Of a stretch of DNA of 64,000 bases, positions 30,744 to 40,713 are shown piece after piece. The notes beneath the pieces were generated by a model. That model saw nothing but the letters and a program-made list of their open reading frames with translations. It was not told the origin of the DNA and searched no databases. Source of the stretch: Lelliottia nimipressuralis. Lineage in GTDB: Bacteria > Pseudomonadota > Gammaproteobacteria > Enterobacterales > Enterobacteriaceae. Where the stretch lies: NCBI RefSeq assembly GCF_004115925.1, contig NZ_SDDX01000010.1, forward strand, positions 31,093 to 95,092, in the 5' to 3' direction. Position numbers and translations under genes: made by a program. The stretch's first letter is position 1. Each line of letters begins with the position of its first letter.

Positions 30744-31478
30744 CTATGACATAAAGTGGCCTTGTAACCGGTAACGGGAACCGGGGAATAACAGTCTGGC
30801 GTGCGAGACAATCTGCCCGGAAGACCAGGTGCGGCGGCGGATCAGCAGGCACGGGTCGTGCTCTTTAATGCGCAGTCGTTCGCACTCCTGCGGCGTGGCG
30901 CGCACCGCTTCGACAATGTGTTCGCCCTCCGTCAACGGAGCGACCTGTGACAGCCAGGCGTGGGGCGTGGTCTGGGTATAATCCTGCTGAAGATAATCGG
31001 GCACCCGTTCGGCGTTGACGCAGCGATCCTCGATTTGCACCGGAACGTCGTTCTCGAAATGCACCATCACCGAGTGGAAAATCCGCGCCCCCTCTTTGAC
31101 ATTCAGCTCAACCGCCTGCTCGGCACTGGCCTGTGTCTCCTCAAGCACCAGCACTTCACAGTGGTGTTGATGATTGCGCGAGGCAATCTCGTCGGCAATG
31201 CTGCGGATTTCAAACAGCGCCGACTGCCCTTTCGGCTCGGCGACGAACGTTCCCACCCCCTGCAAACGCACCAGCAGCCCTTCGTCCGTGAGTTCACGCA
31301 GTGCGCGGTTGATGGTCATACGGCTGAAACCAAACTGGGCCACCAGTTCGGCCTCGGAGGGGATGCGGTCGTGCGGCTGCCAGACGCCGGTGGCGATCTT
31401 CTCGCTGATGGCCTGTTTCACCTTTTCGTAGAAAGGGGCTGGCGCGCCGGAAGGCGGATTCGGTGAGCGTGAAAACAT
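30744..31478 (-). CDS. hutC: Histidine utilization repressor HutC (GntR family)
   Basis: A 244-aa GntR/HutC-type regulator that releases DNA on binding urocanate. Residues 16-83 form the winged helix (FYEKVKQAISEKIATGVWQPH, RIPSEAELVAQFGFSRMTINRALREL, GTFVAEPK). The rest is a UTRA effector domain ending HARLLFPGSRYRLQGHF. It follows hutG by 19 bases on the same strand. Two copies of TTGTATAGACA at the hutI and hutU promoters are likely targets. Confidence 0.95.
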   Translation of the reverse strand: MFSRSPNPPSGAPAPFYEKVKQAISEKIATGVWQPHDRIPSEAELVAQFGFSRMTINRALRELTDEGLLVRLQGVGTFVAEPKGQSALFEIRSIADEIASRNHQHHCEVLVLEETQASAEQAVELNVKEGARIFHSVMVHFENDVPVQIEDRCVNAERVPDYLQQDYTQTTPHAWLSQVAPLTEGEHIVEAVRATPQECERLRIKEHDPCLLIRRRTWSSGQIVSHARLLFPGSRYRLQGHFMS

Positions 31479-31497
31479 TGTTACTCCTTAAAATGAT

Positions 31498-32436
31498 TTA
31501 TGCCCACCAGTGAGCAATTTGCCAGGCCAGACGCGCCGCGAGCCGCGCGCCCTGTCCGTCTCGATCGTATATTGGATTAAACTCGACCAAATCTACTGCC
31601 TGCAATTTTCCGCTGCGACAGATTTCGTCAATCACCGGCATTATATCCAGGGCCGACACGCCGAGCGCCGCCGGGGCTGAGACGGCAGGCATTTCACCGG
31701 CAGGTAGTACGTCGAGATCGATGGTCAGATAGACGCGGTCGGCCTGCGCCAGGACGCTTTCCAGCACCGGTAACGCCTCGCGGCGAAAATCGAGATCTTC
31801 CACCAGCGTCACGTTGAGGCGGGCCGCTTCGTCCCACAGCGCCTGTGTATTCGCCGCCCGGCTGACGCCCAGACAGGCGTACTGAAACTCGCGATTCTGC
31901 GCCTCGCAATACTGTGCGAGCTGGCGGAACGGCGTGCCTGATGTGGCGTGGTCGGCCTTGCGGAGATCAAGGTGCGCGTCGAGATTGATAATCGCAACGC
32001 GTTCGTGAGGAAAGGCATCCAGCACTCCGCGACCGTGGGCCCAGGCCGTTTCGTGGCCGCCGCCAAACACCAGCGTGCGCATACCCGACTGTTGGCAGGC
32101 CAGCACCGCATCACTCAGCGCGCGCTGAGCATCTTCGAGCCGATCGCCCGCAACGGTGATGGTGCCCATATCGGTCAGCGTGTCGTGCCCGCTGTAGCTC
32201 GCCATATTTGCCAGCGCTTTACGCAGCACGTCGGGCGCCTGCGCGGCACCGGGCCGCCCATGGTTGCGCCACACGCCTGCATCACACTCGAAACCTAACA
32301 GTGCAATGCCTGAACTTTTGGGCGCAAAACGATCGGTCTGGGCGATAGTCTGAAAAATTCGCAGCGCGTTGCTGGCTTCGCTGCTGTCGTCGCGCCCCTG
32401 CCAGAGATCAGCGGGCGTTGGCCGCCAGAGTGTCAT
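31498..32436 (-). CDS. hutG: Formimidoylglutamase HutG
   Basis: A 312-aa arginase/ureohydrolase-fold enzyme hydrolysing N-formimidoyl-L-glutamate to glutamate and formamide, the last step of the enteric Hut pathway. The binuclear manganese ligands lie in [20 protein letters not shown] and [10 protein letters not shown]. Its ATG overlaps the hutI stop by four bases (ATGA). hutIGC is a three-gene transcript separate from hutUH. Confidence 0.95.
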   Translation of the reverse strand: MTLWRPTPADLWQGRDDSSEASNALRIFQTIAQTDRFAPKSSGIALLGFECDAGVWRNHGRPGAAQAPDVLRKALANMASYSGHDTLTDMGTITVAGDRLEDAQRALSDAVLACQQSGMRTLVFGGGHETAWAHGRGVLDAFPHERVAIINLDAHLDLRKADHATSGTPFRQLAQYCEAQNREFQYACLGVSRAANTQALWDEAARLNVTLVEDLDFRREALPVLESVLAQADRVYLTIDLDVLPAGEMPAVSAPAALGVSALDIMPVIDEICRSGKLQAVDLVEFNPIYDRDGQGARLAARLAWQIAHWWA

Positions 32437-33656
32437 GATACTTTCCCTCGAAACACACGCTGATAGAGCGGATTACGCCCCGGCTCGTAGACCATTTCCA
32501 CCGGGCGCTCGGCATCCCAGATGACGAAATCAGCGACAAAATCGGCCTTCAGCTGACCGTGGGTGGCACCCCGACCCAGCGCTTGTGCCGCGTGACGCGT
32601 CACGCCTGCCCACGCCTCTTCCGGCGTTAAACCAAACTGCACGCAGGCCATGTTCATCGCCAGATGCAGGCTGGCAAACGGGCTGGTGCCGGGGTTGTAG
32701 TCTGTGGCGACAGCCATCGGCACGCCCTGTTTTCGCAGCTGATCGACAGGCGGGCGCTGGTGTTCCTGTAAGAAGTAGAATGCGCCGGGAAGCAACACTG
32801 CGACCGTGCCGCTGTGCGCCATCGCGTTGACCCCCGCATCATCGAGATACTCAATATGATCGGCGGACCAGCCGTGGTAGCGGCTCACTAATGCGGCGCC
32901 CCCCAGCCTGGAAAGCTGTTCGACGTGGCCTTTGACGGGAATGCCCAGCGCGGCGGCCGCCTGAAACACCCGTTCGGTCTGCGACAGCGTGAAGCCGACG
33001 TTCTCGCAAAATACGTCCACCGCTTCAAACAGCCCTTCGCGCCAGAGAGTCGGCATGATCTGCTCGCAAACCTGCGTCAGATAAGCGTCCGGATCCTGAC
33101 GGTACTCCTTCGGCACGGCGTGAGCGGCGAGCAGCGTTGGGCTGATTTCAACCCGATGGCTTTGCGCCAGAGTCTGGGCGACGCGCAGCATTTTCTCTTC
33201 GGTCTGCGCATTCAGGCCATAGCCCGACTTGATCTCAAGGGTGGTGACGCCTTCCTGCATCAGGCGATGCAGGCGCTGTTCCGCCCGCTTCAGTAATGAT
33301 GGTTCATCGCTTTCGCGGGTGGCGGCCACGGTCGCATTGATTCCGCCGCCCTGAGCGCTGATGGTCTGATAAGAGACGCCGTTCAGACGCTGCTCCCACT
33401 CTGCGGCGCGATCGCCACCGTACACCAGATGGGTGTGACAATCGATCAGACCGGGCGTGACCAGTCGTCCCCCGAGATCGACCTGATGAGCATGCGTGGC
33501 CGGGACCTCCGTTTCAGGGATAATCGCCACAATCCTCTCGCCGCGTACCACCAGAGCTGCGTTGTCACGCAGGCCGTAAGGTGCGGGTTCATCAGGGTTC
33601 ATGGTCGCCAGTCGTGCGTTACGCCAGATAAGATCGTCGGGATGAAGCTGCTGCAT
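32433..33656 (-). CDS. hutI: Imidazolonepropionase HutI
   Basis: A 407-aa amidohydrolase that opens the imidazolone ring to N-formimidoylglutamate. Metal ligands are visible at H74-x-H76 ([11 protein letters not shown]), in [12 protein letters not shown], in VKGHVEQLS and in the terminal Asp of [12 protein letters not shown] placed the start at the ATG at 33656 ([11 protein letters not shown]), which follows GGAAG and gives the usual family length; the longer frame to 33689 would cover the HutC operator. It is the first gene of hutIGC. Confidence 0.95.
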   Translation of the reverse strand: MQQLHPDDLIWRNARLATMNPDEPAPYGLRDNAALVVRGERIVAIIPETEVPATHAHQVDLGGRLVTPGLIDCHTHLVYGGDRAAEWEQRLNGVSYQTISAQGGGINATVAATRESDEPSLLKRAEQRLHRLMQEGVTTLEIKSGYGLNAQTEEKMLRVAQTLAQSHRVEISPTLLAAHAVPKEYRQDPDAYLTQVCEQIMPTLWREGLFEAVDVFCENVGFTLSQTERVFQAAAALGIPVKGHVEQLSRLGGAALVSRYHGWSADHIEYLDDAGVNAMAHSGTVAVLLPGAFYFLQEHQRPPVDQLRKQGVPMAVATDYNPGTSPFASLHLAMNMACVQFGLTPEEAWAGVTRHAAQALGRGATHGQLKADFVADFVIWDAERPVEMVYEPGRNPLYQRVFRGKVS

Positions 33657-33677
33657 AGGACTTCCGCTTGTCATGAG

Positions 33678-33688
33678 TTGTATAGACA
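33678..33688. promoter_or_regulatory. HutC operator upstream of hutI
   Basis: TTGTATAGACA repeats the core of the hutU-promoter site exactly, 22 bases upstream of the hutI start, in a position to block hutIGC transcription or initiation. Confidence 0.72.
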
Positions 33689-33880
33689 TTTATTTTCATT
33701 CGTTTGCCCGTGTCAACCGGCTTTACGGAAATTGTTATTTATTTGTGACGACTTCCCCGCCGGGCGCGGGTGAAATATGCAACTTTTTCGTATTTCATCT
33801 TCCCGTTTCGCTCAACTTAGTATAAAAAAGCAGGCTATTTCGATCATCCCGTTAAGACTCGCGAAGCAAGGAGCTTTCCC

Positions 33881-35164
33881 TTGAACATTTCCAGGATTTC
33901 TCGTCTGGCGTTGGCACTCGCCTTTGGCGTGACACTGTCAGCGTGCAGCTCAACGCCACCTGACCAGCTGCCCTCTGAGCAGGCCGCACCAGGCACGGCA
34001 TCTCGCCCTATTCTGTCTGCTGGCGAAGCGAAGAACTTCACCGCTGCACATTATTACACTGCCATGGACCCGAATGCGGCACCGTGGACCCCTTCTTCTA
34101 TTAGCGTTCCTGCACAGCCTAACTTCGTGGTTGGCCCGGCAGGCACGCAGGGCGTGACGCACACCAGCATTCAGGCTGCCGTTGACGCTGCCATTACGAA
34201 ACACAGCGCATCACGCCAGTACATCGCAATTCTGCCAGGCGAGTACGAAGGGACGGTCTACGTTCCCGCCGCACCGGGCAGCATTACGATTTACGGTACC
34301 GGTGATAAAGCGATTGACGTGAAAATCGGTCTGGCGATCGACTCAGAAATCGACCGCAACACCTGGCGTCACCTGGTGAACCCGGCCGGTAAATATATGC
34401 CGGGCAAACCAGCGTGGTATATGTTCGACAGCTGCCAGAGCAAGCAGAGCGCCACTATCGGCATGATGTGCTCGGCGGTGTTCTGGTCGCAGAACAACGG
34501 CCTGCAACTGCAGAACCTGACCATCCAGAACACCCTGGGTGATAGCGTGGATGCGGGTAACCATCAGGCTGTGGCGCTGCGTACTGACGGCGACAAAGTT
34601 CAGATCAACAACGTGAACATTCTGGGTCGTCAGAACACCTTCTTCGTGACCAACAGCGGTGTGCAGAACACCCTGCAGAATAACCGTCTGACCCGAACTC
34701 AGGTGACCAACAGCTATATTGAAGGTGATGTGGATATCGTCTCCGGTCGCGGCGCGGTGGTGTTTGATAACACCGAATTCCGCGTGGTGAACTCCCGTAC
34801 TCAGCAGGAAGGTTACGTGTTTGCACCTGCAACGCTGTCCAACATGTTCTACGGCTTCCTGGCCGTGAACAGCCGCTTTACCGCAGCTGGTGACGGCTTG
34901 GCGCAGCTGGGACGTTCACTGGACATCGACTCTGCCACCAACGGTCAGGTCGTGATCCGCGACAGCGTGATTAACGAAGGCTTTAACATGGCAAAACCAT
35001 GGGCCGACGCGGCGATCTCCAAACGTCCTTACTCCGGTAACACCGGCGCGATGGATGATAAAGGAAACGTGCAGCGCAACCTGAACGACGCTAACTTCAA
35101 CCGCATGTGGGAATACAACAACCGCGGTCTGGGCAGCAAAGTGGTTGCAGAGCCGAAGCAGTAA
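33881..35164 (+). CDS. ybhC: Outer-membrane lipoprotein YbhC (pectinesterase-like / acyl-CoA thioesterase)
   Basis: A 427-aa lipoprotein, the same length as in E. coli. The start is TTG at 33881 behind a strong AAGGAG. The signal peptide ends in the lipobox LSAC (Cys22), so the mature protein is lipid-anchored, most likely in the outer membrane. The body is a right-handed beta-helix of the pectin methylesterase family (TSIQAAVDAAI, GNHQAVALRTDGD, QNTFFVTNSG, YIEGDVDIVSGRGAVVFDN). E. coli YbhC has thioesterase activity in vitro and lacks pectinesterase activity. It is followed by a terminator that marks the left edge of the T6SS island. Confidence 0.94.
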   Translation: MNISRISRLALALAFGVTLSACSSTPPDQLPSEQAAPGTASRPILSAGEAKNFTAAHYYTAMDPNAAPWTPSSISVPAQPNFVVGPAGTQGVTHTSIQAAVDAAITKHSASRQYIAILPGEYEGTVYVPAAPGSITIYGTGDKAIDVKIGLAIDSEIDRNTWRHLVNPAGKYMPGKPAWYMFDSCQSKQSATIGMMCSAVFWSQNNGLQLQNLTIQNTLGDSVDAGNHQAVALRTDGDKVQINNVNILGRQNTFFVTNSGVQNTLQNNRLTRTQVTNSYIEGDVDIVSGRGAVVFDNTEFRVVNSRTQQEGYVFAPATLSNMFYGFLAVNSRFTAAGDGLAQLGRSLDIDSATNGQVVIRDSVINEGFNMAKPWADAAISKRPYSGNTGAMDDKGNVQRNLNDANFNRMWEYNNRGLGSKVVAEPKQ

Positions 35165-35181
35165 TCCCGAACGCCGGGCAT

Positions 35182-35213
35182 AAAAAACCTCGCAAATGCG
35201 AGGTTTTTTGTTT
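35182..35213. terminator. Bidirectional terminator after ybhC (left island boundary)
   Basis: AAAAAACCTCGCA-AAT-GCGAGGTTTTTT is a symmetric terminator with A- and T-tails. It serves ybhC from the left and probably tssF from the right. A nearly identical copy lies at 46216-46247. Confidence 0.9.
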
Positions 35214-35229
35214 CAAGCGGCTTAGTGCA
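35182..35229. repeat. Left imperfect direct repeat flanking the T6SS island
   Basis: The sequence from the terminator through GCGGCTTAGTGC is repeated at 46216-46265. The right copy ends in the genuine pgl stop codon (TTAGTGCGCG); the left copy keeps the same CTTAGTGC without a pgl gene. Differences are one loop base and a few bases between the T-run and GGCTTAGTGC. Confidence 0.7.
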
Positions 35230-35245
35230 GTCAAAACGTCCTTCC

Positions 35246-37078
35246 CTACATAAGAGCATGCTGGCCAGTATTAAGCCATTCCCAGGATTCCTGGTTTTCT
35301 AGGTTAATGATTTTGAGACTGTGGAAAGAATGGATGGTGGCATACATGGCAAAGAAACTGGACAACACAGCCCCGAGCAAATAGATCTCCCCTTCGCAAA
35401 TAAACGGGGTGGGATTAACCCATAATGTAGTGGACATTCCCCGAACAGGTACGCCTTTAAACAAGCGGTCTATCGGCTCGGACACCATCTTTTCGATGGC
35501 GTCCAGCTTATTCGAAGAGAGCCGTGCGTGATGAAAATCATTAATTCCGGGTAAATCAAAAGTACTTAACACCTGAATCAACGCCTCTCTGTCAAGTAAA
35601 GAGAGATAGTTCAGGTTCATGCAAGAGAGCAGGGACCAGTGCATAATTCCGTTAGTCATTGGATAAAGCGGACGAGTCGGACGCGTAATATTACTGAAAG
35701 AGGCAACAGCTGGGTTTTTGTCTATGGGTATGCAAATATCACCAACCTGAAGTGAAGCTGGTTGCATTCGATTGGTGCAAATAAGCGAGACATTGAACAC
35801 TTCGACGTTAACTGAGGTTCGTTCCGGTGTTCTGCCATCTCCATGAACAAAAGCAATAGAATGATCCAAACCTTGCTGAAAAAGAGACGTTTTTGTACGG
35901 TGTTGCCAATAAACGACTTCACGACGAAGATTATACTCGAGCTGATGCTGAAATCCTTCAAACTGCGGCCAGATACGCGTTCTGTCACCCGTTCCAGGTG
36001 TTTCGTCGAGTGCAATAATTTTGCTGGAGACTGACTTCACCTGAAAGACATCATAGAGTTCAGGATTTTGATGGCTTGCGCGTAACTTAAATTGTGCCGT
36101 GCTTTCATCCGGACTAATAGGTTCAGCATTGTGGGGGAAAAGATTAATTGCCGGCGCACAGTATAAGCGCAATGAACTTTTGCTTAATTTTTTTTCTGTG
36201 GGTAATGGCAGGTTAAAGTGTAGACACAATGTAAAAGCTTTGACTGGGAAATTATCGGGCAGCAAAGGTACACCTCGCATGCGGAAGAAGTAAAAGCTTT
36301 CCGGAAAGCAAAAATACTCATGAAGCACCCGAAAACCACTATGAGTGTTTTCTGGCCAGGGAAGCAGGGCATCATTATGTTCGAATCCCACAGCCTCAAG
36401 CCACAAATCAGGCAAATGCAGTCGACTCTCACCGGAAACGAGTTCTGCATCCATCAGGTGCTGACTGAACCATAAATAAAGTTGATATCGGGTGTAATCA
36501 TCTTCATTGCCAAGCCAAAATGTCAGCTTGTTCAAGTCCAGCGAACATGCGTTAATGCCTCCATCTGTAAAAAAATCGATTTCGATACAACCTTTTTTCA
36601 AACTACTTGTATTTCTCACATCTGCGATAGAAAGGGGTTGCAGCCAGATGTCACGCGCTAGTGTAAATCGGCACGACGGAGTTCCATGGCCAGTATTTTC
36701 TGCCAAAATTTTACGCCCAGGAGACGTTACACGTACTGCTCCTGAACAAATGAGCTCATTACGTCTAACACAAACGGGTGCAGAAAGTTGAGTAGCTAAA
36801 GGTTTGTATTCGATTACCGCCATAGAGGGCACCGGACGTAGATAATTAGCCCACAGCATATTAATCAAGCTATTTGTAAATTCAGGAAATTCATCCTCCA
36901 GTTTTTGCCGCAGACCACCAGAAAGAAAAGCGAAGGCTTCTAGCAGACGTTCAACATCCGGATCTCCCTCCTTTTCGGTCAGAAAACGCGCCAGATGAGG
37001 TTTTTCCTCAGCGAGCAGCTTTCCGAGCTGACGCAGATAATCCAACTCCTCCCGATAATAATGTTCTTCAAAAGACAT
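35246..37078 (-). CDS. tssF: Type VI secretion baseplate protein TssF (VasA/ImpG), orphan
   Basis: A 610-aa baseplate wedge protein, full length for the family. The N-terminus MSFEEHYYREELDYLRQLG, then ARFLTEKEGDPDVERLLEAFAFLSGGLRQKLEDEFPEFT, is the TssF signature; the C-terminus retains SLLSCMNLNYLSLLD and GEIYLLGAVLSSFFAMYATIHSF. I chose the ATG at 37078 with GGAG upstream. TssF normally works with TssG, TssE and TssK, none of which is present here. The reading frame is intact. The gene points away from vgrG. In the 70 bases upstream a tail-like frame ending DIREFEILLDNYPN stops at 37096 and may be a remnant of a neighbour gene. Confidence 0.9.
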   Translation of the reverse strand: MSFEEHYYREELDYLRQLGKLLAEEKPHLARFLTEKEGDPDVERLLEAFAFLSGGLRQKLEDEFPEFTNSLINMLWANYLRPVPSMAVIEYKPLATQLSAPVCVRRNELICSGAVRVTSPGRKILAENTGHGTPSCRFTLARDIWLQPLSIADVRNTSSLKKGCIEIDFFTDGGINACSLDLNKLTFWLGNEDDYTRYQLYLWFSQHLMDAELVSGESRLHLPDLWLEAVGFEHNDALLPWPENTHSGFRVLHEYFCFPESFYFFRMRGVPLLPDNFPVKAFTLCLHFNLPLPTEKKLSKSSLRLYCAPAINLFPHNAEPISPDESTAQFKLRASHQNPELYDVFQVKSVSSKIIALDETPGTGDRTRIWPQFEGFQHQLEYNLRREVVYWQHRTKTSLFQQGLDHSIAFVHGDGRTPERTSVNVEVFNVSLICTNRMQPASLQVGDICIPIDKNPAVASFSNITRPTRPLYPMTNGIMHWSLLSCMNLNYLSLLDREALIQVLSTFDLPGINDFHHARLSSNKLDAIEKMVSEPIDRLFKGVPVRGMSTTLWVNPTPFICEGEIYLLGAVLSSFFAMYATIHSFHSLKIINLENQESWEWLNTGQHALM

Positions 37079-37904
37079 TAGCTTTACTCCATTCACTAGT
37101 TTGGATAATTATCCAACAGAATCTCAAACTCTCGGATATCCATTCCTTTTCCATGGCACTCATTCCTTGTTAAAGATCAATCATGCGACAACTGAAGCAT
37201 CGACTAGATGAATGTTTTTATAGTCAGCTTGCATACCTTCCCCGGCAATGAATTGTGCGGGTAATGTGAAAAACTTGACTCTCGCATAAAATTTAATGGC
37301 ATGGATTTAATATTAACATATTCATGAAAAGAAATATTACCGAAGACTAACCCCCCATTTATAGACATCAATGTTCTCAAAAAAAATTAGTGTACTATCA
37401 CATTAAATCACCATCCTCATTTTTACAATTAGCATGATAAACTCAAGGGACACCTGAAAACACACGCATAGATAAAATATATGCAACACAGTTTTATATT
37501 CAAAGAAAAAATACATTACATAGAATACAAATAATATAGAATACCTTCACCCTGGATGATGTTGTAAGCTAATACATGTTCCCCTTTAGACTATAACAAA
37601 CATAAATCCCGTTAACACGAGTAAGAGAATAGCGGTTCGACGGGCGGTGGGCACATGAAAGATTCGATTATAGTGAACAACATTAAGGGTATTGGTTAAT
37701 ACAAACAGTATATGGCCGATATGGGCTGCAAGCGTATTAATGAATGCCCATAAAAGTAAAAAGGCAGTGAGTTCTGAACTCTATTTTATGGGAGATGGTG
37801 GATGCCGGATACTTCGGCGGTAGCGTATTTAAAATCAGACGTAGCACAGTACAGTCACTGATGCCTGAAAGTGGCATTTCATATGGATATGCAAAGGGGG
37901 TTAT
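37079..37904. other. 826-bp AT-rich gene-free region between tssF and vgrG
   Basis: No reading frame with a ribosome site or family resemblance is seen on either strand. It must contain the divergent promoters of tssF and vgrG. It has low GC with several A/T runs (for example 37380-37390 and 37480-37540). A small hairpin TGCC-TGAAAGT-GGCA lies at 37861-37875, just before vgrG. It may be the scar of deleted T6SS genes or a long silenced regulatory region of the kind H-NS often binds. Confidence 0.6.
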
Positions 37905-39863
37905 ATGTCCTTAAAGGGGTTGCGTTTTACGTTAGAAGTAGACGGACTGATGGAGAAAACTACTGCGGTAGTCAGCTTTAGGCTGGTTCAGTCGTACTCC
38001 AAACATTTCCTGCTGAAAGTGGATATCGCCAGCAGCCTTCCTGATTTGACAGCTACAGATTTTCTCGAAAAAAATGCGGTGTTAACCATCTGGGATGGGA
38101 TGGTTGCGCAGCGTTACATCCGAGGAATTGTCACCGCTGTCACCCTGAGTGAAAACAATCACTGGCAAATGGGATACCATCTGATCATCTCCCCTCCCCT
38201 TTGGCGTAGCGGTTTACGGCGGAACTTCCGTATATTCCAGCAGCAGGATATTAAGACCATCTCTTCCACATTATTGAGTGAGAATGGTATCACTGAATGG
38301 ACACCCGTTTTTTATAGTGAGCACCCAACGCGAGAGTTCTGTGTACAGTACGGTGAAAGTGACCTTGCTTTTCTAACTCGTCTTTGGTCGGAAGAAGGGA
38401 TTTTCTTTTTTGACTGGCACGCCCCCTCCGGTGAAGAGCAAAAGTTGGTGTTGTGCGACGACGTGGCAGGTGTGTCGTCAATGGGGGCCATTCTTTTTAA
38501 TCCTAATGTAGCGGCAGGGGAATCTGCCGAATGTATCTATCAGTTTAGATATCATGCACAGATACGCCCTTCATCAGTAGAAACCCAGGATTACACATTC
38601 AAAACTCCGGGCTGGCCAGGCTACTACAACCATGCTGGTGAACATTTGAATGGCCAACTGACGCAGTATGAAATTTTCGATTATCCTGGACGGTTTAAAG
38701 ATGAGCAGCACGGACAGGATTTTGCACGTTATCAAATAGAAGGCTGGAGGCATGATGCAGAGATGGCGATCGGCTACAGCAACTCCCCCAAATTATGGCC
38801 GGGAAAGCGTTTCTCTTTGACGGAACACCCATCTGATCTGTTGAACCGTGAATGGCAAGTTATGGGAAGTGTACTGACAGGGGACCAGCCACAGGCATTG
38901 CATGGAAGTCAGGGGGCTGGAACAACGCTTAGTAATCGCTTTGAGGTCATACCAGCAGACCGGACATGGCGCGCAATACCGCAGATGAAACCTTCCGTAG
39001 ATGGGCCACAAAGCGCGATTGTCACTGGTCCTGCAGGCGAAGAAATATTTTGCGATGAACATGGCAGAGTGCGGGTTCGCTTTCACTGGGACCGCTACTG
39101 TCCGGGAAACGAGGATAGCTCATGCTGGGTACGCGTATCACAGGCATGGGCAGGAACAGGATTTGGCAACATTGCAATACCACGTGTTGGCCAGGAAGTG
39201 ATTGTAGATTTCCTTAACGGTGATCCAGACCAGCCAATCATCATGGGCAGGACGTACCATCAGGATAATCGCTCACCAGGGAATTTGCCGGGAACAAAAA
39301 CGCAAATGACGATACGGTCAAAGACGTATAAGGGTAGCGGGTTTAATGAGCTGCGTTTTGATGATGCAACAAACCAGGAAGAAGTTTACCTGCATGCACA
39401 AAAAAATATGCAGGTTGTAGTACTCAACAGCAAAGATGAACGAGTGAATTATGACAGGACTGTAAGCATCGGTCATGATGAAAATTTGGTAGTGGCTAAT
39501 GACCGCAAAGTCACTGTGGACGGAAAGCAGGATCACAAAACAACAAAAGACCATGTCAGTCTGGTGGAAGGTAACCATGGTTTAGAGGTCAAAGGCGATC
39601 TCGCCCGGAAGGTCGCCGGTGCTCTCGGCATTAGCGTACAGGGGGACATTGTTTTACAGAGCGACAGCAAAATTAGCCTACGAGTTGGCAGCTCTTTTGT
39701 AGTGATTCATTCAGGTGGAGTGGACATAAAAGGTCCAAAGATAAACTTGAACGGACTCGGTAACCCAGGAGAAGTTATCTTACCAATGCGCCCGGTAATA
39801 CTGAAAGCTGCCGCGGGAAATGGAACGATATTTGTATCCCATTGCCCGAAGGATGGCGTCTGA
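37905..39863 (+). CDS. vgrG: Type VI secretion spike protein VgrG
   Basis: A 652-aa VgrG of the TssI family. Residues about 1-370 are the gp27-like hub (FCVQYGESDLAFLTRLWSEEGIFFFDWH is diagnostic). About 375-470 is the gp5 OB-fold with GPAGEEIFCDEHGRVRVRFHWDR, CWVRVSQAWAGTGFGNIAIPRVGQEVIVDFLNGDPDQPIIMGRTYH. The rest is the gp5-like beta-helix spike (SKTYKGSGFNELRFDDATNQEEVYLHAQKNM ... DRTVSIGHDENLVV). It ends 20-30 residues after the spike with no fused toxin domain. The start is the ATG at 37905 after GGGGG. The stop overlaps the DUF4123 gene (TGATG), which indicates a coupled effector-delivery cassette. Confidence 0.96.
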   Translation: MSLKGLRFTLEVDGLMEKTTAVVSFRLVQSYSKHFLLKVDIASSLPDLTATDFLEKNAVLTIWDGMVAQRYIRGIVTAVTLSENNHWQMGYHLIISPPLWRSGLRRNFRIFQQQDIKTISSTLLSENGITEWTPVFYSEHPTREFCVQYGESDLAFLTRLWSEEGIFFFDWHAPSGEEQKLVLCDDVAGVSSMGAILFNPNVAAGESAECIYQFRYHAQIRPSSVETQDYTFKTPGWPGYYNHAGEHLNGQLTQYEIFDYPGRFKDEQHGQDFARYQIEGWRHDAEMAIGYSNSPKLWPGKRFSLTEHPSDLLNREWQVMGSVLTGDQPQALHGSQGAGTTLSNRFEVIPADRTWRAIPQMKPSVDGPQSAIVTGPAGEEIFCDEHGRVRVRFHWDRYCPGNEDSSCWVRVSQAWAGTGFGNIAIPRVGQEVIVDFLNGDPDQPIIMGRTYHQDNRSPGNLPGTKTQMTIRSKTYKGSGFNELRFDDATNQEEVYLHAQKNMQVVVLNSKDERVNYDRTVSIGHDENLVVANDRKVTVDGKQDHKTTKDHVSLVEGNHGLEVKGDLARKVAGALGISVQGDIVLQSDSKISLRVGSSFVVIHSGGVDIKGPKINLNGLGNPGEVILPMRPVILKAAAGNGTIFVSHCPKDGV

Positions 39864-40696
39864 TGGAGATGATAGAATATGCGATTGTGGATGGTGCAAT
39901 CGAATCAGACCTGGTCAATTTTCTAAAAGAAACGATTCCGCCACATTGTTGCTTGTATGCAGAACCTGTTCAGCCGGAACTGGTTGCACTAGCACCCTAT
40001 CTTGTAGTGGTCACTGAAGAAGTGAATACCTGGCTAAACGAGAAAACAACGCCATGGGGGATATACTTTAAATCCGATTTGTCTTTACGGGAACTACAGC
40101 AGCATTTCCGTCGCTATTTATGGGTGATGATCCCTGAACAAACTAAACCTGTCCTCATGCGCTTCTATGATCCGAGAAATATCTGGGCGTTAACTACAGT
40201 TTTAACACCTCGTCAGCTTAATTTATTTTTAAAACCAGTGTCCCAGGTAAGTAGCAGTTATGATGGGATATATCATGAGGATAATTTTTCCGAAGTTAGA
40301 GTCCCAGACGATAACAACGCTAAGTTGGTGTCTTTCACTATGCTCTCTCTGAATTACAGGCAATATCAGCAACTAGAACAGCAGGCTCATAAAAACTATC
40401 TGGACAAGTTATCAACTTTTATTATTGAAAATAAAGAAAACACAAATTTAATAACATCAGAAAACAATAAAGCAGCAATAAACCTGGCAGAGGAATACTT
40501 CTTGTACTGCAAGTCATTAAATATCACGGATGATCATTCCATCAGAATTATGACGATGTTAATGCTAAAGAATAATATCAGTGACACTAATGATATTCCT
40601 GACTCATGGAATGAACTACTCAGTAATAAGTCATACCCTGAACATTCTCGAGTTCAACAACTCGCTTTAGGGGAACTTGGCTTTATTCCACAATAA
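39863..40696 (+). CDS. DUF4123 T6SS effector adaptor (Tap/TEC-like)
   Basis: A 277-aa DUF4123 protein. N-terminal MEMIEYAIVDGAIESDLVNFL and the RRYLWVMIPEQTKPVLMRFYDPRN block are typical of these adaptors, which load an effector encoded next door onto its VgrG. I prefer the ATG at 39863, which overlaps the vgrG stop (TGATG) and follows GAAGGA; an in-frame ATG at 39842 is also possible. The C-terminal third (about 185-277) is Asn/Lys-rich and more variable, as expected for an effector-specific surface. Context predicts that its cargo is the product of the gene at 40714. Confidence 0.88.
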   Translation: MEMIEYAIVDGAIESDLVNFLKETIPPHCCLYAEPVQPELVALAPYLVVVTEEVNTWLNEKTTPWGIYFKSDLSLRELQQHFRRYLWVMIPEQTKPVLMRFYDPRNIWALTTVLTPRQLNLFLKPVSQVSSSYDGIYHEDNFSEVRVPDDNNAKLVSFTMLSLNYRQYQQLEQQAHKNYLDKLSTFIIENKENTNLITSENNKAAINLAEEYFLYCKSLNITDDHSIRIMTMLMLKNNISDTNDIPDSWNELLSNKSYPEHSRVQQLALGELGFIPQ

Positions 40697-40713
40697 ACAA
40701 AAGGAAATAGTTT

